A DNA stretch of 64,000 nucleotides from the NCBI GenBank assembly GCA_905182985.1, contig CAJJDN010000163.1:39702-103701 (forward strand). The letters are read 5' to 3'. Made by a program: the position numbers and the translations under genes. This DNA is from Paramecium sonneborni (lineage: Eukaryota; Ciliophora; Oligohymenophorea; Peniculida; Parameciidae). The notes below the pieces were generated by a model, which was not told the origin of the DNA, ran no database searches, and saw nothing but the letters and a program-made list of their open reading frames with translations. This document shows, piece by piece, positions 51,496 through 63,863 of this stretch. Every line of letters begins with the position of its first letter. Position 1 is the first letter of the stretch.

Positions 51496-52111
51496 TTATT
51501 TAGATTATATTAATAATAAAAACTTTACTCTCTACTGTGAATAAAGAAATCATATTTAAATTCATATTCAGGATTTACTATTATACATTCTTATTAATGT
51601 TCTTATATCAAATTTTAATTTATAAAAACCCATTATTATACATCTTTATATTCTTAAATTTATTCATTTAAATCTGAATTCTTTTGACTCACTTTTCAAA
51701 AAACATAATATCATATGATCTTTAAAATTCTATAACTAAATTTTATAAACTCTCATTTTATTTAATCTGTTTTTAAGAGTTCATCAAATTATAAATCAAG
51801 CAACTAATTTTTTTACATAATCATTGTTATCTTAATTAATCGTAATAAATTTAAAATTAAATTTTATTAAATAAAAAACATCTTGGATTACTTTAATTGA
51901 GTTCAATATTCTTTATAAACCTTGTCTTCATAACTTTATCTTGATTATATAGGTTTATAGATTTTTATTAAAAATCAAATAAGATTTGACTTTCCTTTCT
52001 ATTTTTTTATAACTTGAATCTTCTTTATTTTAAAATGTTTAAAATGCTTTTCTGAATTAATTATTAAATATTGATTAAATATTTAGATTAATCTCTGATT
52101 TATATTTAAAT
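51496..52111. other. Divergent intergenic region
   Basis: About 0.6 kb between divergent gene starts; AT-rich, no element recognised. Confidence 0.4.
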
Positions 52112-53040
52112 ATGGGTAATAGATAAATCCAATTTTAGAGATAAATTGATTAACAAATAAAATAATTGTTAAGACAAGTTAGGACAATATGACAAGAAAG
52201 TTATATTAGAATGATAAATTTAGTTATTTGAATACACTTTTGGTATAATAGTTTTGTTTGTGGTTTAAAAAGTTTAAATCATTTTTGAAATAATAATAGG
52301 TTGGTTAGATAAATGTTTTAGATGAGTAGAAGAGTTAGTTTTGATAAAATGAATATTATTAGAATATATCATAATATATATTGAAATGATATATGAGAAT
52401 AGTTTTTAAGTGGTGTAAGTTAGATTATATAATTGATATATAAATAGTAATAAATTTTAATACAAATAATTGCTCTTGAGGATGGAGTAAGAAATGATTC
52501 GTAAATGGTTGAATTATCAAAAGATACAAAAAGTGATATATGCATAATAAAATTTAATGAGGAATGTAATGATGATCGTCGAGAAATTAGACCATGATTC
52601 CTGATATTGATAATAAGTATCAAATGAACATAGCTAAGTTATCAAATGAGAAAAACAAAACATTATATAATTATGCAATACACAGGAATATAAAAATAGG
52701 AGAGACAATAAAGAATTATATAATATAAATTTAGAACAGGGTAAATGAAAGAAGGAGATAAATAAAACCAATTCGTTTTAAGACTTTATAGACTACAAGA
52801 ACTGAGAGTAGTGGTGAACGTTCTTACAATATATGTCTTTAGAACTCAATTTATCTAAAAAATCGTAAATCTGTTAGAACGAGTTCTGTAATTAGTGCAA
52901 TAAAAACATAATAATCAAATTCTTAAGCAAGTTTTTAAAAGAAAAGTTCGATTCCAAAGTTGATTACAAAAAGATATACTTAATTTTCTTAAACAAGACA
53001 TTCTCAATAAATTGAATTTATAAAATATGAAAAAATATGA
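52112..53040 (+). CDS. Hypothetical basic Gln/Ser-rich protein, multi-exon
   Basis: The last exon, from about 52594, is a clear protein-coding frame of 148 codons (KSVRTSSVISAIKTQQSNSQ, KRYTQFSQTRHSQQIEF). Four upstream introns of 32, 29, 33 and 25 nt can be placed so that exons starting MGNRQIQFQRQIDQQIKQ join in frame, giving 269 residues; two of these introns start GTT, which is less usual, so the 5' half is tentative. The protein is basic, without membrane spans or known domains. Its last 14 nt overlap the start of the next gene in another frame. Confidence 0.5.
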
Positions 53041-54723
53041 TGCAATAATTATAGGTGGTGGTCACAATGCACTTGTGGCAGCCTGTTATTTGAAATATAA
53101 AAAGATTCTACTTTTAGAGAGAAGACATATAACAGGTGGAGCTGCTTAGACAGAAGAGATATATCCAGGATTTAAGTTTAGTCGATTTTCATATTTACTT
53201 TCTTTGATGCGTCCATTAGTAATAAATGAATTGAATTTATATTAACATGGTTTGAAATTATTTAGAAGACCAATATCAAGTATAACAGTTACAAAGAACA
53301 AAGGAGAATATCTATTGATGAATTCAGATTCAACTTTTTGTAAGTAAGAAATAGCAAAGTTTTCAAAAAAGGATAGTGAAGTATACGATGAATACAATCA
53401 ATTTTTATCTGAAATTATAGATTTATGGAGTTATTATCAAGATAAATATCCTTATGACACATCTGTTAAAGGGTAAAACATTAAGAAAACCTTTGATGAT
53501 CTTGGATTATTATTGAGAATGGGTTAAGATGGATGGAAAAATAAAAATAAAGTATATCTTATTATTATATACAATATTAGATATATGATTATATTTAATT
53601 TATGTCACAATCATCAAGTTAATTTTTAAATAAATGGTTTGAATCAGAAATATTAAAAGGAACTCTTATAACAGATGGAATAATAGGTGAAATGATATCA
53701 ATAGATACTCCTGCTAGTGCATATATATTATTACATCATGTAATGGGAGAGATATTTCCAAATTCTAAAGGAGAATGGGCATTTGTTGAAGGTGGAATGG
53801 GATCAATATCTAAGATTTTAACTAATTTAAGTGAATAAAAAGGAGTAGAAATTAAAACTAATATAAATGTTGAACATATTCTTACTGAAAATAATTAAGT
53901 CACAGGAGTTAAATGTTCAGATAATTAAACTTATTGTAGTGATACAATAATAAGTAGTGTAACTCCAAGAATTACATTTGAAAAATTATTATCAAAAGAT
54001 TAAATAAATAAAGATCATAAATATTTTAATGATGTTAAACATATGGAATATAATGGAGCTTGTACTAAATTTAATTTTGCTGTATCTGAAATGCCTAAAT
54101 TTAAATGTTTTGAAGGAACTAAATATGAAAAACCTGAATCTGTATTAATAGGTACAACTCATTTAGGATGTGAAAAGTTGGATACTTTAAGATCAGCATA
54201 TTAAGATTGTATTAATGGAAAGTATTAATAATTAATTATCAATATTTAGATCATTTAGTGATAATTTATTTGTTGATTTAGTAGTACCAACAATTCATGA
54301 TAAAACAATCGCACCATAAGGCTAACATATTGTATAATGCCTTGTATAATATACTCCTTATAAATCTAATTGGAATGAATAAATTAAATAATAATTGAAA
54401 GAATAAGTGATTGATTACATATCACAATATGCACCTAATTTTAAGTATAAATAAAAATTATTAATAGGAAATCTATCCTATATACTGATATGGTAACACC
54501 ATAAGAAATTGAATAACTTTTAAATATGACAGAAGGTAATATCTTTCATGGTGCTTTAACTCTTGATAAATTATATGGAAATAGACCTAGTAATGGATAT
54601 AATAGTTATGGAACTCCTATTAATGGACTATATTTATGTGGTTCTGGAACACATCCAGGTGGTGGTGTTATGGGTGCTCCAGGAAGAAATTGTGCATTGT
54701 ATGTTAATAATTATCTAAAATGA
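53027..54723 (+). CDS. PYROXD2: PYROXD2-like FAD-dependent oxidoreductase
   Basis: A 538-residue flavoprotein with three introns of 29, 28 and 23 nt; removal leaves exactly 539 codons. The Rossmann motif is at the N-terminus ([17 protein letters not shown]), followed by [14 protein letters not shown]. The middle has [16 protein letters not shown], typical of the phytoene-desaturase-like superfamily. The C-terminal FAD-binding segment is [20 protein letters not shown]. This set and the length match PYROXD2 rather than carotenoid enzymes. PYROXD2 is a mitochondrial protein in animals; no clear presequence is visible here. The stop is 15 nt from the stop of the convergent RING gene. Confidence 0.88.
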
Positions 54724-54738
54724 GATTCATTTTTATAA

Positions 54739-55846
54739 TCATCCAATTATAGTATTCATTTTATTTATGTCATTTAACTTTTTTTACATTTCCTTTTTCA
54801 TATATTCTATGAATTCCTTAAATAAATCTTCATTCATAGAATCAATTAATGGTTCTGCTACACTCACAGCATTTCTTAATATATTTATTCTAAACTTTCT
54901 TTTTTATTTTAATTCTTTTATTTCACGAGTATTTAATATTCGTAAAGAAGGTTCCAATATTTCTATTTCTTATTCATTTCTACACGATTTTATTTAATTA
55001 TTTTCTTATTCATTAATTACTATTTATAAATCATCTGAATTCATTTATTATTCTTATTATTAAACTATATTCTATCTAATTGATCTAATAGATCTATTTG
55101 ATTTATTAGATCTTATTGATCTATTAGATCTTATTGATATAATTGATTTGTTAGATTTATTTGATTTATCTGATTTTTCTAAATTTATATGATGATGATC
55201 ATTATATTAATTAGATTCTTCTAGTAATACATTATCTTAAGTTTCAATTACTATATGATTATATTGATCATTAATAAATAATGGATTAATTTCTACTTGA
55301 GAATTATTATCATTCTAAATATCATTATTCTATCTTATTGATTATATTTCTAGATCTTCATCATCTTATTCATTACTTTATTCATCTATTTATACTAAAT
55401 TGGGTTTAATTATTTTATGAGTATCAATAATAAATGAAAATGTAGCCTCTTTATCATCATCTCCAATTTCAATAGCATTTTACGGTATTTCATTATGTCT
55501 TTAAATAAATATACACTATGTTTTTTTGTGTTATTTAAATAATGCTAGAGTTCCATTCCATTATTAACATCTCAAACATTTTACTTAAATGTCTCCAACT
55601 ATTTTTGAAGCTAAAATATCTTTATCAAATTTGTAATTGCGTTCTAATTAATGTCTACATAAAGGACAACTCTTTTTTTATTGTATCCATCGAACTAAAC
55701 AAGTTCCACAAAATGTATGTCTATAATTTGATCATATCTTACCCACAAGTTGCTCGTATTGGATTATAAAATACTTCCCTACAAATTGAACATAATATAT
55801 GTGGATTTACCTATTGTAATGTCAATACCTCAAATTATCTAATCAT
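54739..55846 (-). CDS. RING-finger protein with Ser/Arg/Asn repeat
   Basis: A 361-residue protein with one certain 22-nt intron inside the RING (between C-G and H). The RING is CSICREVFYNP...CGHTFCGTCLVRW...CPLC, a C3HC4 finger with all eight ligands. Next comes a TRAF-type zinc-finger-like part (CLRCQQWNGTLALFKQH...C). A long acidic and Asn-rich region follows, including a low-complexity run of SNKS/SIRS/SNRS units. The C-terminus is helical. It is a probable E3 ubiquitin ligase. A possible second intron of only 18 nt near the start is in frame either way. Confidence 0.88.
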
Positions 55847-55889
55847 GTATTTAATTAATTAATATAAAAATTATATCAATAATTCTACT

Positions 55890-58074
55890 ATGTATGAGGT
55901 GGCAATTATTTTTAATGAAAAAATATAAGATGATGAAATTTAGTTGATAAGTAATATACTCAAAGGCTTTGGATTTACATATACAGTGATCTTTCAAAAT
56001 ACATCAATTGTTATGATGCTTTATCTAAAGAATGTAAAACATAATAATTATTTAGAATGATCTAATTCTATAAACTCTATCAGATTTACATATAGAATTA
56101 CCTAAATATTCTAAGAAATCCTTCTAATCAAAAATTTAGATCTAGAATAGAAAGAAATTAGAAAAGTATCGTTAATTCATTAAGATTCGAGATTTTTTAG
56201 ATTCGAATATAAAAGAAATGGAATTGTATTCTAAATTTAAATATTCAGATAAAAATAAATATGAAGATTCCTAAAATATAGTGGAGATTGATTCTCATCT
56301 TAGAGAAATAGCTATTTATTAAATATTAGCTACAATAAAAAATAGTTATGATATTAGTAATGAATAATAATATATGTTTGTTGCTTTAAAATAGAAAGGA
56401 TTATTATTAGATATATGTCCAGTGAGAACATTTAGACATAGTACATATGGAGAATTGAAATAAAGTTTTGAACTGAAAGTTAATTTTTTGGATTAACTTG
56501 TGGGTAATATTAGATCTTAAATGGGAGAATAAATAGCATTTTATTTTGCTTTCCTTCTTTATTTAATTAAAAATATGTTAATCTTAGTAATTTTTGGATT
56601 GATTACTTTTTTTTTGGATGAACATTATAAATATGATGTAACTAAATCTCCATTTGAACCATTATATGCTGCTCTTACAGTTTTATGGGCTGCATATTTT
56701 GTAAGTAAATGGAATTAAAGATAATTAGAATATTAAGTGAAATGGAGAAGTTAAGGAAAGAATTTTGATCATTTATCATCTAAACTTGAATTGTCTTTAC
56801 TTAAATGTTTAAAACATAAAAGTCACTTTTAAATTTAAGAATCACTTAGAAGAATTGTTTATTCTGATGAATTAGATCCTGTATCAGGATTAAAAGTATA
56901 AATCAAAAAAAATATATTTAAAATTTATTTGGATTCTGCAATTCGAATAATTGGATATGTCATTCTATTAGTTGCATTTCTTATTGTCTCTTTAAATATG
57001 AGAGGATATGTAGATTCTAAATAATCATTTTATATTGAAATTATTTAGATTCCTTATTGTAAGAATATTTATGTATCTTATTTATTGGCAGTAATTCATG
57101 TGGTTTTTGTTAATTATTTAAATAGTAAATATAAATAGGTATCTATTACAACTTCATTATCAGAAGATCATAAAAGTTTGTAAACTTTTGAAAGATCACT
57201 TATTATTAAAAGATTTACATTTGAAATCTTCTCTGCTTTTTTTGATTTCTTTTATATAGGATTTGTAAATGATGATATTAATCAATTGAAATAAGAAATG
57301 ATTTAAATGTTTATGGTTGATGAATTGAGAAGAATATTTACTGAAACTATTCTACCTTCAATTTCTAAATTATAATTAATTTAATAATAGAAATACATAA
57401 TAAAAAGAATGCCAAAAGAATAATTAGAGGCTATAAGCTAAGAATTTTAAATCAATGAAACATAAATTGTATAAGTACTTTAAAGTTAATTGATTTCATG
57501 TTATTTACCTAAATATGAATCATTTGATGATTATTTAGAAATTATTCTTAATTTTGGATATGTATGTTTTTTCACATCTGCTGTGAGAGTGGCAGGAATA
57601 GTTGTTACACTCTTTTTATTTATAGAATTCTTTTCAGATTATTATAAGATATATCACCTATATTAAAAACCTTTTGCAGTTAAATCTAATTCTATTGGTC
57701 CATGGACTAAAGCAATGGATATCATTTGTGTTATTAGTGTATTTACAAATTTAATGTTATTTGCTGTTGCAAGTGATTAAATTGTTAAGTTCTTTCCTAA
57801 TTTATTTGAAGAGACCAACACTTAACCCTAAATAACATAAGCCTAATATGATGAAATTGAAGATAATGAAATTAAAATTATGTTTTAAACTTGTGGTTTA
57901 TTAACAGCAAAGCCTCTTCCTAATAAATCATCTTAAGCAACATTAGTAGTTATATTCATTGAACACATTCTATTAATTATGATATATTTTATTAAGAAAT
58001 TAATCAATTTACAATAAACTTGGGTTGATATTTATTTGAAAAGAAAAATATACAAGAGATCCTTAAAAGAATGA
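55890..58074 (+). CDS. Anoctamin (TMEM16) family membrane protein
   Basis: A 720-residue multi-span protein with a single 22-nt intron in its first part. Spans include AFYFAFLLYLIKNMLILVIF, PLYAALTVLWAAYFVSKW, IRIIGYVILLVAFLIVSL and YVSYLLAVIHVVFVNYL. The family signature follows the central block: LEIILNFGYVCFFTSAVRV, FIEFFSDYYKIYHLYQKPF, then SIGPWTKAMDIICVISV with an Asn in VFTNLMLFAVA, and a last span ATLVVIFIEHILLIMIYF. Anoctamins are calcium-activated chloride channels or lipid scramblases of the plasma or ER membrane. The calcium-binding acidic residues (E/D in the last helices) seem partly kept. Length is typical of the short protist forms. Confidence 0.9.
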
Positions 58075-58436
58075 ACATAGAATTAAATTTATTATTATTT
58101 ACATTATTTTAAAATCTAATTAAAATATAGTTTTAACATCTAAATTATTATTATTCTAAATAATAATAACAGTATTAATTCCATTATAATTAGTAAGTTG
58201 AATAACAAAATTATTTTTGATAAAATCATAAAAACATTATAAATACAAAAAGCAAACATAATAACGATTATCGTAAATCAATCTTATGCATGAGCCTATA
58301 TTGTATTATCTAGATCTATAATAAAATATTTATTAGGGTATTGATTGAATTAAAATAGAAATTTTTGCAGACAAAAAAAGATGACAAAGTTTATTAAATT
58401 TAAACATCTGATAATCAACTGATTATTTATTTTTTT
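58075..58436. other. Intergenic region
   Basis: AT-rich spacer downstream of the anoctamin gene; nothing recognised. Confidence 0.4.
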
Positions 58437-58840
58437 ATGAAAAAACCAATGTTTAACAATAATAATCATATATCAAATTTTAGGGTAATGTAAAGTGAAA
58501 TAATATAAGATAAAGAATAAATTAGTGAAGATTGTAATATTTAGTTAGAAAGGAGGAATAATTTTAAAATTGCGTAGATAATAAATAATTGTTTTGAATT
58601 TAATTTTGAGTATTATAAAAATAAAAAATGTTAAAAAACGATCTTTTGATGGAGGGAATCACTATAGTGATAGTAAGTATATTATTTTTCATGATTGGTT
58701 TGTTTTGGAAGTGTGGGAATGGAGAATTTGGAAGAATTGGAAAGAATGCAAGATAGAGATAAGAAAAATGCTCATATTCAGATATTTTAACAGATTCAGA
58801 ATTCAACACTTTATTAGATGAAACCAATTATATTGAATGA
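58437..58840 (+). CDS. Possible small single-span membrane protein, frameshifted
   Basis: Two overlapping frames are both protein-like. The first starts MKKPMFNNNNHISNF and ends near 58640. The second, from 58628, reads MLKNDLLMEGITIVIVSILF and has one strong membrane span, then a charged tail ending LDETNYIE. They would form one protein of about 135 residues if one nucleotide were added or two removed in the A-rich stretch 58615-58635. The TGA of this frame overlaps the next ATG (TGATG at 58838). Either a small gene with a homopolymer error or a fragment of a decaying locus together with the next entry. Confidence 0.4.
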
Positions 58841-59421
58841 TGCATGACCTTATAATGATAGATGATCATCAAAATTTTTAGAGTTATCATACAAGCATGA
58901 TCCCTTATTTGAATGCTTGTAATGATGGTTCATAATCTAATTAACTCATCAAATAATCACTAACAATTGTAGGGTCTTTTGAATTGGGTCTTTCTATTCC
59001 TATTTTTAATCAAATGAATTTATCATCCATATATTAAATAATGGATTTTAAACCATTATTTCTTTCTGCATTTTCTCATTATTTAATCTTACATTTTCCT
59101 CTTTGTTCATCTCAATCATCATGATATATTATTATATTGCTAATTGGTATATTAGTAATAACTGCAAGTTTTTTTTATTTGGATGCCTAATTGAAATCAT
59201 AAATGAAAGAGGATTTAAAAGATTAGAATGTTGCAATGATACTATTGATTTCTCTTCTTGATCTTTAAAGAAAATTTGTATGCAAGATTATAAATGAATA
59301 ATTATTCAAGAATTGTGTCTAGTATTTTCATAAAACTTACCAAGATTTCCTAATCCAAAAATCATATTAGTTTCAGTAAGTATCTAAAGAAACTATACAG
59401 TATTTTATGTATGAGATATGA
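58840..59421 (+). pseudogene. Membrane-protein frame interrupted by one TGA
   Basis: A frame of 194 codons begins MHDLIMIDDHQNFQSYHT and is open except for one TGA at 59122. On both sides it reads as protein: before it FKPLFLSAFSHYLILHF, and directly after it YIIILLIGILVITASFFYL followed by a helical, Gln/Lys-rich region ending QYFMYEI. The TGA sits at the edge of a hydrophobic segment. No intron can remove it neatly. It may be a nonsense mutation, a read error, or two adjacent fragments. No family recognised. Confidence 0.45.
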
Positions 59422-59521
59422 CATACAAAAAGATAAATTTTTTCGATTAATTAGTAGTATATAATATAATTACAATAACATACTTATAAAAATTGAAAAA
59501 AAAGAAATAATAATTTAAATT

Positions 59522-61685
59522 ATGAATTTAAGACCTTAACCAGGACATCAAAATAAGAATGGAATAAATCCAATAACAAATACTCCAATAGATTATGCAT
59601 AAAGAGGGAATCAACAACCATATTATAAACAACCATACCCATAACCTCCAATATAATATACTCAAAATCCGTAACAGTACTAGAATCCTTATTATAATTA
59701 AACACTTCCATAAGTAGTATAGCAGAGTATACCAGAGGCAGGGTAGAAACTGCCTTTATAGAGTGATGCAATAGAATTGGATCATATGAATGGTTTTTCA
59801 GGTAGATATAGAGATGTAATTCATTTACATCCTCAAAAGGAGTCTACAATAGTATATGCATTAGCTGGATTGATAGTAATAGAGAATTTGAATGATAAAC
59901 ATTAATAATTGTTTTTGAGAGGACATGATATGGATATAAGTGCATTAACATTATCTAAGACAGGAAGATATATAGCATCTGGATAAATGGGATCTAGAAA
60001 TGCAAAGACACCTGAAGCACCAGTTATATTATGGGATTTTAATAGTAGAAAACCTATGTAAATATTCAGAGGATTAAGAGATGAAATAACAAATGTTTCA
60101 TTTTCTAGTGATGATAAATTTTTAGCAGCAACAGCTTCAAATAATAATTTAATAATATGGAATTGTTAAGATTATACAATTGTTCATAATAAATTATTGG
60201 AAGTTCCAATTAATTTAATAACATGGTGTCCTCCAAGAAGATCATCAACTAAACATTCTTAATATTTGATAGTTACATCATAAAGTTCAAATATATTTTT
60301 AAATACAATGGATTTTGATGTAGCATCAATGTAATATCAATTGAAATAAGCATCATGTTAATTACCTAGTAGTGGATTAGTAAGAAATTATACTAAAGCA
60401 GTAATAGATTAGAATGGAGATTATTTATATGTAGGGACACATGCAGGTGAAATATGTATATTTAGTATTTCATCATAATAAGGAGGATTATTTAAAGCAA
60501 CAATACCTGTAAGTAATAATGGTGTTTTGAGTATAAATATATTTGGAAAGAATTTATTTGTTGGTTCAGGTGATGGTAAAGTAAAGAAATTAACTGGAAA
60601 TGATACAAGATGGAATTTAGAAAGAGAAATATGTTTAGAAGGTAGAATGAATTCAATCACAATTGATCCTAATGGTAATGAATTATTAGCTGGTACATCA
60701 AATGGAAGAATTTATAGAATTAATACTAATCATTTAGATTCTACAATTCATACTGAAGGACATTTATCAAGTGTTGTAGGATTATCTGTTCCATTAAATG
60801 CTTGTGATTTATTTGTATCTATTGATTATGAAGGAGTTGTTATGGTTTGGGATTTAAATGAGATGCTTGTAATTACTAGATGCATTCCCATTAATATGAA
60901 TAGAATCAAAGGATCATCTGTTTATTTAGATCCAGATAGAACTATTATTTCTGGTTGGAGAGATGGTTTTATTAGAGCATATATGATAACTAATAAACCA
61001 ATATCTCCAATTAAATGGGAAATTGTAAATGCACATAAAGGAGCTGTAACCACTTTATATAGTGATTCAAATTATTATCTATCTGGTGGAGAAGATAGTA
61101 TTATTAGAGTATGGTCAAAAACTGCAAGATAATTAATTACTTAAATATCTATCCATTCTAAAGAAATTACTAAAGTATTTCCAGATCTTATGAAACCTAA
61201 TCTTATTCATTCATGTTCAGCTGATAAAACTATTTATACATATGATCTTAAAACTGATAAAAAAGTTATACAACATTAATCTAGAAATGGAATTTTACTA
61301 GATATGACTTAAAGAAAAGATAATGAATTAGAATTAAGTAATCTTATATCTTAATTATAATATAGTTACTTGTGGAATCAACATGCCTATTTAATTTTGG
61401 GATATAGACATTGTAGATCCTGTATAATCCATAGAAGTAAACAAATTAAACTCTATTGCTATTAGTCCTGATGGTAAAATATTAGCAACTGGATCAGATT
61501 CTGGAGAAGTAAATATTTATTATATAAATTAGTTAATTTTGATATCAATTTTAACTTAATCCATCTTAGGCAAATATTTAGGTCATTCCTCTGGAGTTTC
61601 CAAAGTTGCTTGGACGAGTGATTAAAAATAAGTTATCACAACTAGTTATGATGGAACTCTATGTTTATGGAACATTTATCTATGA
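59522..61685 (+). CDS. CFAP52: CFAP52 (WDR16), ciliary WD40 protein
   Basis: A 711-residue protein with one 28-nt intron (61338-61365). The first 80 residues are Pro/Gln/Tyr-rich (KQPYPQPPIQYTQNPQQYQN), an addition not usual in animals. Two WD40 propellers follow with repeats such as DISALTLSKTGRYIASGQMG, VILWDFNSRKP, NVSFSSDDKFLAATASNNNL, VVMVWDLNEM and SGGEDSIIRVWSK. The late segment LITCGINMPIQFWDIDIVDP, formed across the intron, is characteristic of CFAP52. It is a microtubule inner protein of ciliary doublets and is needed for motility. A possible second intron near 61513 is in frame either way. Confidence 0.9.
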
Positions 61686-61828
61686 ATATTATATAACATA
61701 TTTTTATATTTATTATAGCATATATATATTGTTATATAAATTAGTATAGATATTTTTATATAAATAATACAAAATATACCATATTTTTATACAAATTAAG
61801 ATATCGCAATTAATAATAATTAATATAT

Positions 61829-62838
61829 ATGAATCATAATAACATCTTCCATCAATATTGTCTTCAAAGAGTTCCCATTATCTAACCTCAACAAATTTAT
61901 CAAAACATACCTTTATATTCCAAACCAATACACCCTTCCAATTCACATCATATGCCCATGTCTTATAAAAATTTGGATTTTAAATCCTTGGATAGGTAGT
62001 AACCTCCCAGACTAAAGTAGTTCGGAAACTTCATAGAATTCTATATTTAATGATAATCAGAGTTGTTGTTGTTTTCAATGCGGCAAATCCAATAAAAAAC
62101 TTAAGAGTCTTTCAAAGTAATTCATTCCTTTTCACACTCAAATGTCCGTTCTTAGAAAAATTAGAATGATTAAAAGATTTTAAAATGCTGTCTATTGCAT
62201 TATTTATTTAATTCAAAAAAGAAGAAAGTTAAAAAAAAAAGAAAAACAAAAAAAAATGTATAGATTCAAAACTAAACTTAATTTTGATTACTCCCCTCTA
62301 ATGCCTCCTTAATAATAGTAACTTTAATCAATTTAATGTGATGACAAATAATATTTGCAAAATCATAATTTGTCATCTTTTTAGGCTAAAATCATAGATA
62401 ATAAACTTAAATAAAGACAATCAATTAGAGTTTATTTATAATAGAAATTATATGAAAAAGGTATTTATCTCTCAATATTAAATAGATACTTAATATGCTT
62501 TACCCAAAATTCATAAAATCACTACTAATTCCTTTACTAATATTTAACCATTAAGATTTTGTAAAAATGAAGAATAAAAATCTTCACATGTGTCTACACA
62601 AATCAAAATCACTCCACCCTAAACTGAATATAGTCCAACGACATTCCATAATTATTCTCCATATTTTCGCAACATTACATCTAGAAATCAAGTTGATAGC
62701 ATTTTTCAAAATTCTTTTAGCAAAACCCCCAGAACTATGATTAAAAGTATTTCATCAGAATAGCTCATCTAAAATTAACTAAAGCATCAATCTCACTCTA
62801 GAAAAAATACTCCAACAGTATTAAAGGGAATTTCTTGA
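61829..62838 (+). CDS. Hypothetical Lys/Ser/Gln-rich protein with Cys motif
   Basis: A 320-residue protein with two introns of 22 nt (ends AAG) and 25 nt (ends TAG); removal leaves exactly 321 codons. It starts MNHNNIFHQYCLQRVPIIQP. Residues about 70-85 read NQSCCCFQCGKSNKK, a Cys cluster that may bind a metal. A basic helical stretch follows (MIKRFQNAVYCIIYLIQKRR, then poly-Lys), resembling an IQ-like or nuclear targeting segment. The rest is Ser/Thr/Pro/Asn-rich and disordered. The downstream gene has a similar CxCxxCG motif and tail, so they may be distant tandem paralogues. Confidence 0.7.
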
Positions 62839-62949
62839 TTGTTTATTTTGTTGTAACATAATAATATTTTCTTAACATTACCTTTTTATTAACTCAACTT
62901 CATTAATTCATTTCCAATCAAAATATATTTATTATAAATTATAACAACA

Positions 62950-63863
62950 ATGAATAGAACTCGTAGATAAGAATTATTTCAATTAGTTAACAAAAAACAA
63001 AGTTTTCTATCTCCTTCAATCAAAAAAACATCCAATAATAAACCTTTTAGAAAATAAAGTTGTAGATGTTCAGAGTGTGGAAATATAGGGTTTTTCTAAG
63101 ATAGATAAAATGCTTTACATCCATAACCATATATAAGGGCTCATCATTGTAAAAAGAAGAAAAGAAGAATGCAAAGAAGAAAAGGTACTTATGTTACTTC
63201 TTCCAGTTTAAATATTGGAGATCATAAAATAACACATTAATCATCAACAATAACAATAAATCAAAAAAGGCAAAAACTATAATTGTGACTTCATAAACTT
63301 AAGAATCTATATAAAAATGTAAAAGATTATTAACAAAAGATGATTAGCCTATTAATTATGAGTTCTTTTATAATAATGAATTAAAATATTCCAAAGGCAT
63401 TATGGATATGTCATAATACTCTTAAAATTCTGAAACTGCTTTGCTTTCATTCATTCATATAACTAAATCACCTAGTTTTGCATTTAATAGTTATAAAAAT
63501 ATAATTAATGAATCAAGAACTAGTTCAAGTGATGAATAAAATGAAAAAGAATCTAACTAAAAACATTTATAATTAAAAACTCCACAAATCAAAACAAAAA
63601 ATATTTCTATGCATAATCGAAAAGTTACTGAAGGCATTATACATACAAATATTAATAAAACTGTTTAATAATTTGTCTAATCTTGCACCTCAATCAAGAT
63701 GATTAATACTCCAAAACCTCAAAAATAAATTTAATCACCATAAATTAATTCAAAAAAGGAATCTAACAAATTTTCTGTTTATTTATTAAATTCTCCTACA
63801 AAGGCACTCTTTGAAATGAAAACTCAAATTACTTTTTAAAAAAAAAAAACTTTAAAAAAGTGA
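62950..63863 (+). CDS. Hypothetical Lys/Ser-rich protein with CxCxxCG motif
   Basis: About 304 residues, starting MNRTRRQELFQLVNKKQSF. Near residue 40 it has RKQSCRCSECGNIGFFQDRQ, then a strongly basic run (HCKKKKRRMQRRKG). The long C-terminus is Ser/Thr/Asn-rich with TP sites (KTPQIKTKN, NTPKPQK), probably disordered and phosphorylated. The frame requires one extra A in the A6 run 63263-63268; then the length is an exact multiple of three, so a homopolymer error is likely. It lies 111 nt behind a gene of similar composition and Cys motif. Function unknown; a nuclear role is possible from the basic segment. Confidence 0.65.
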
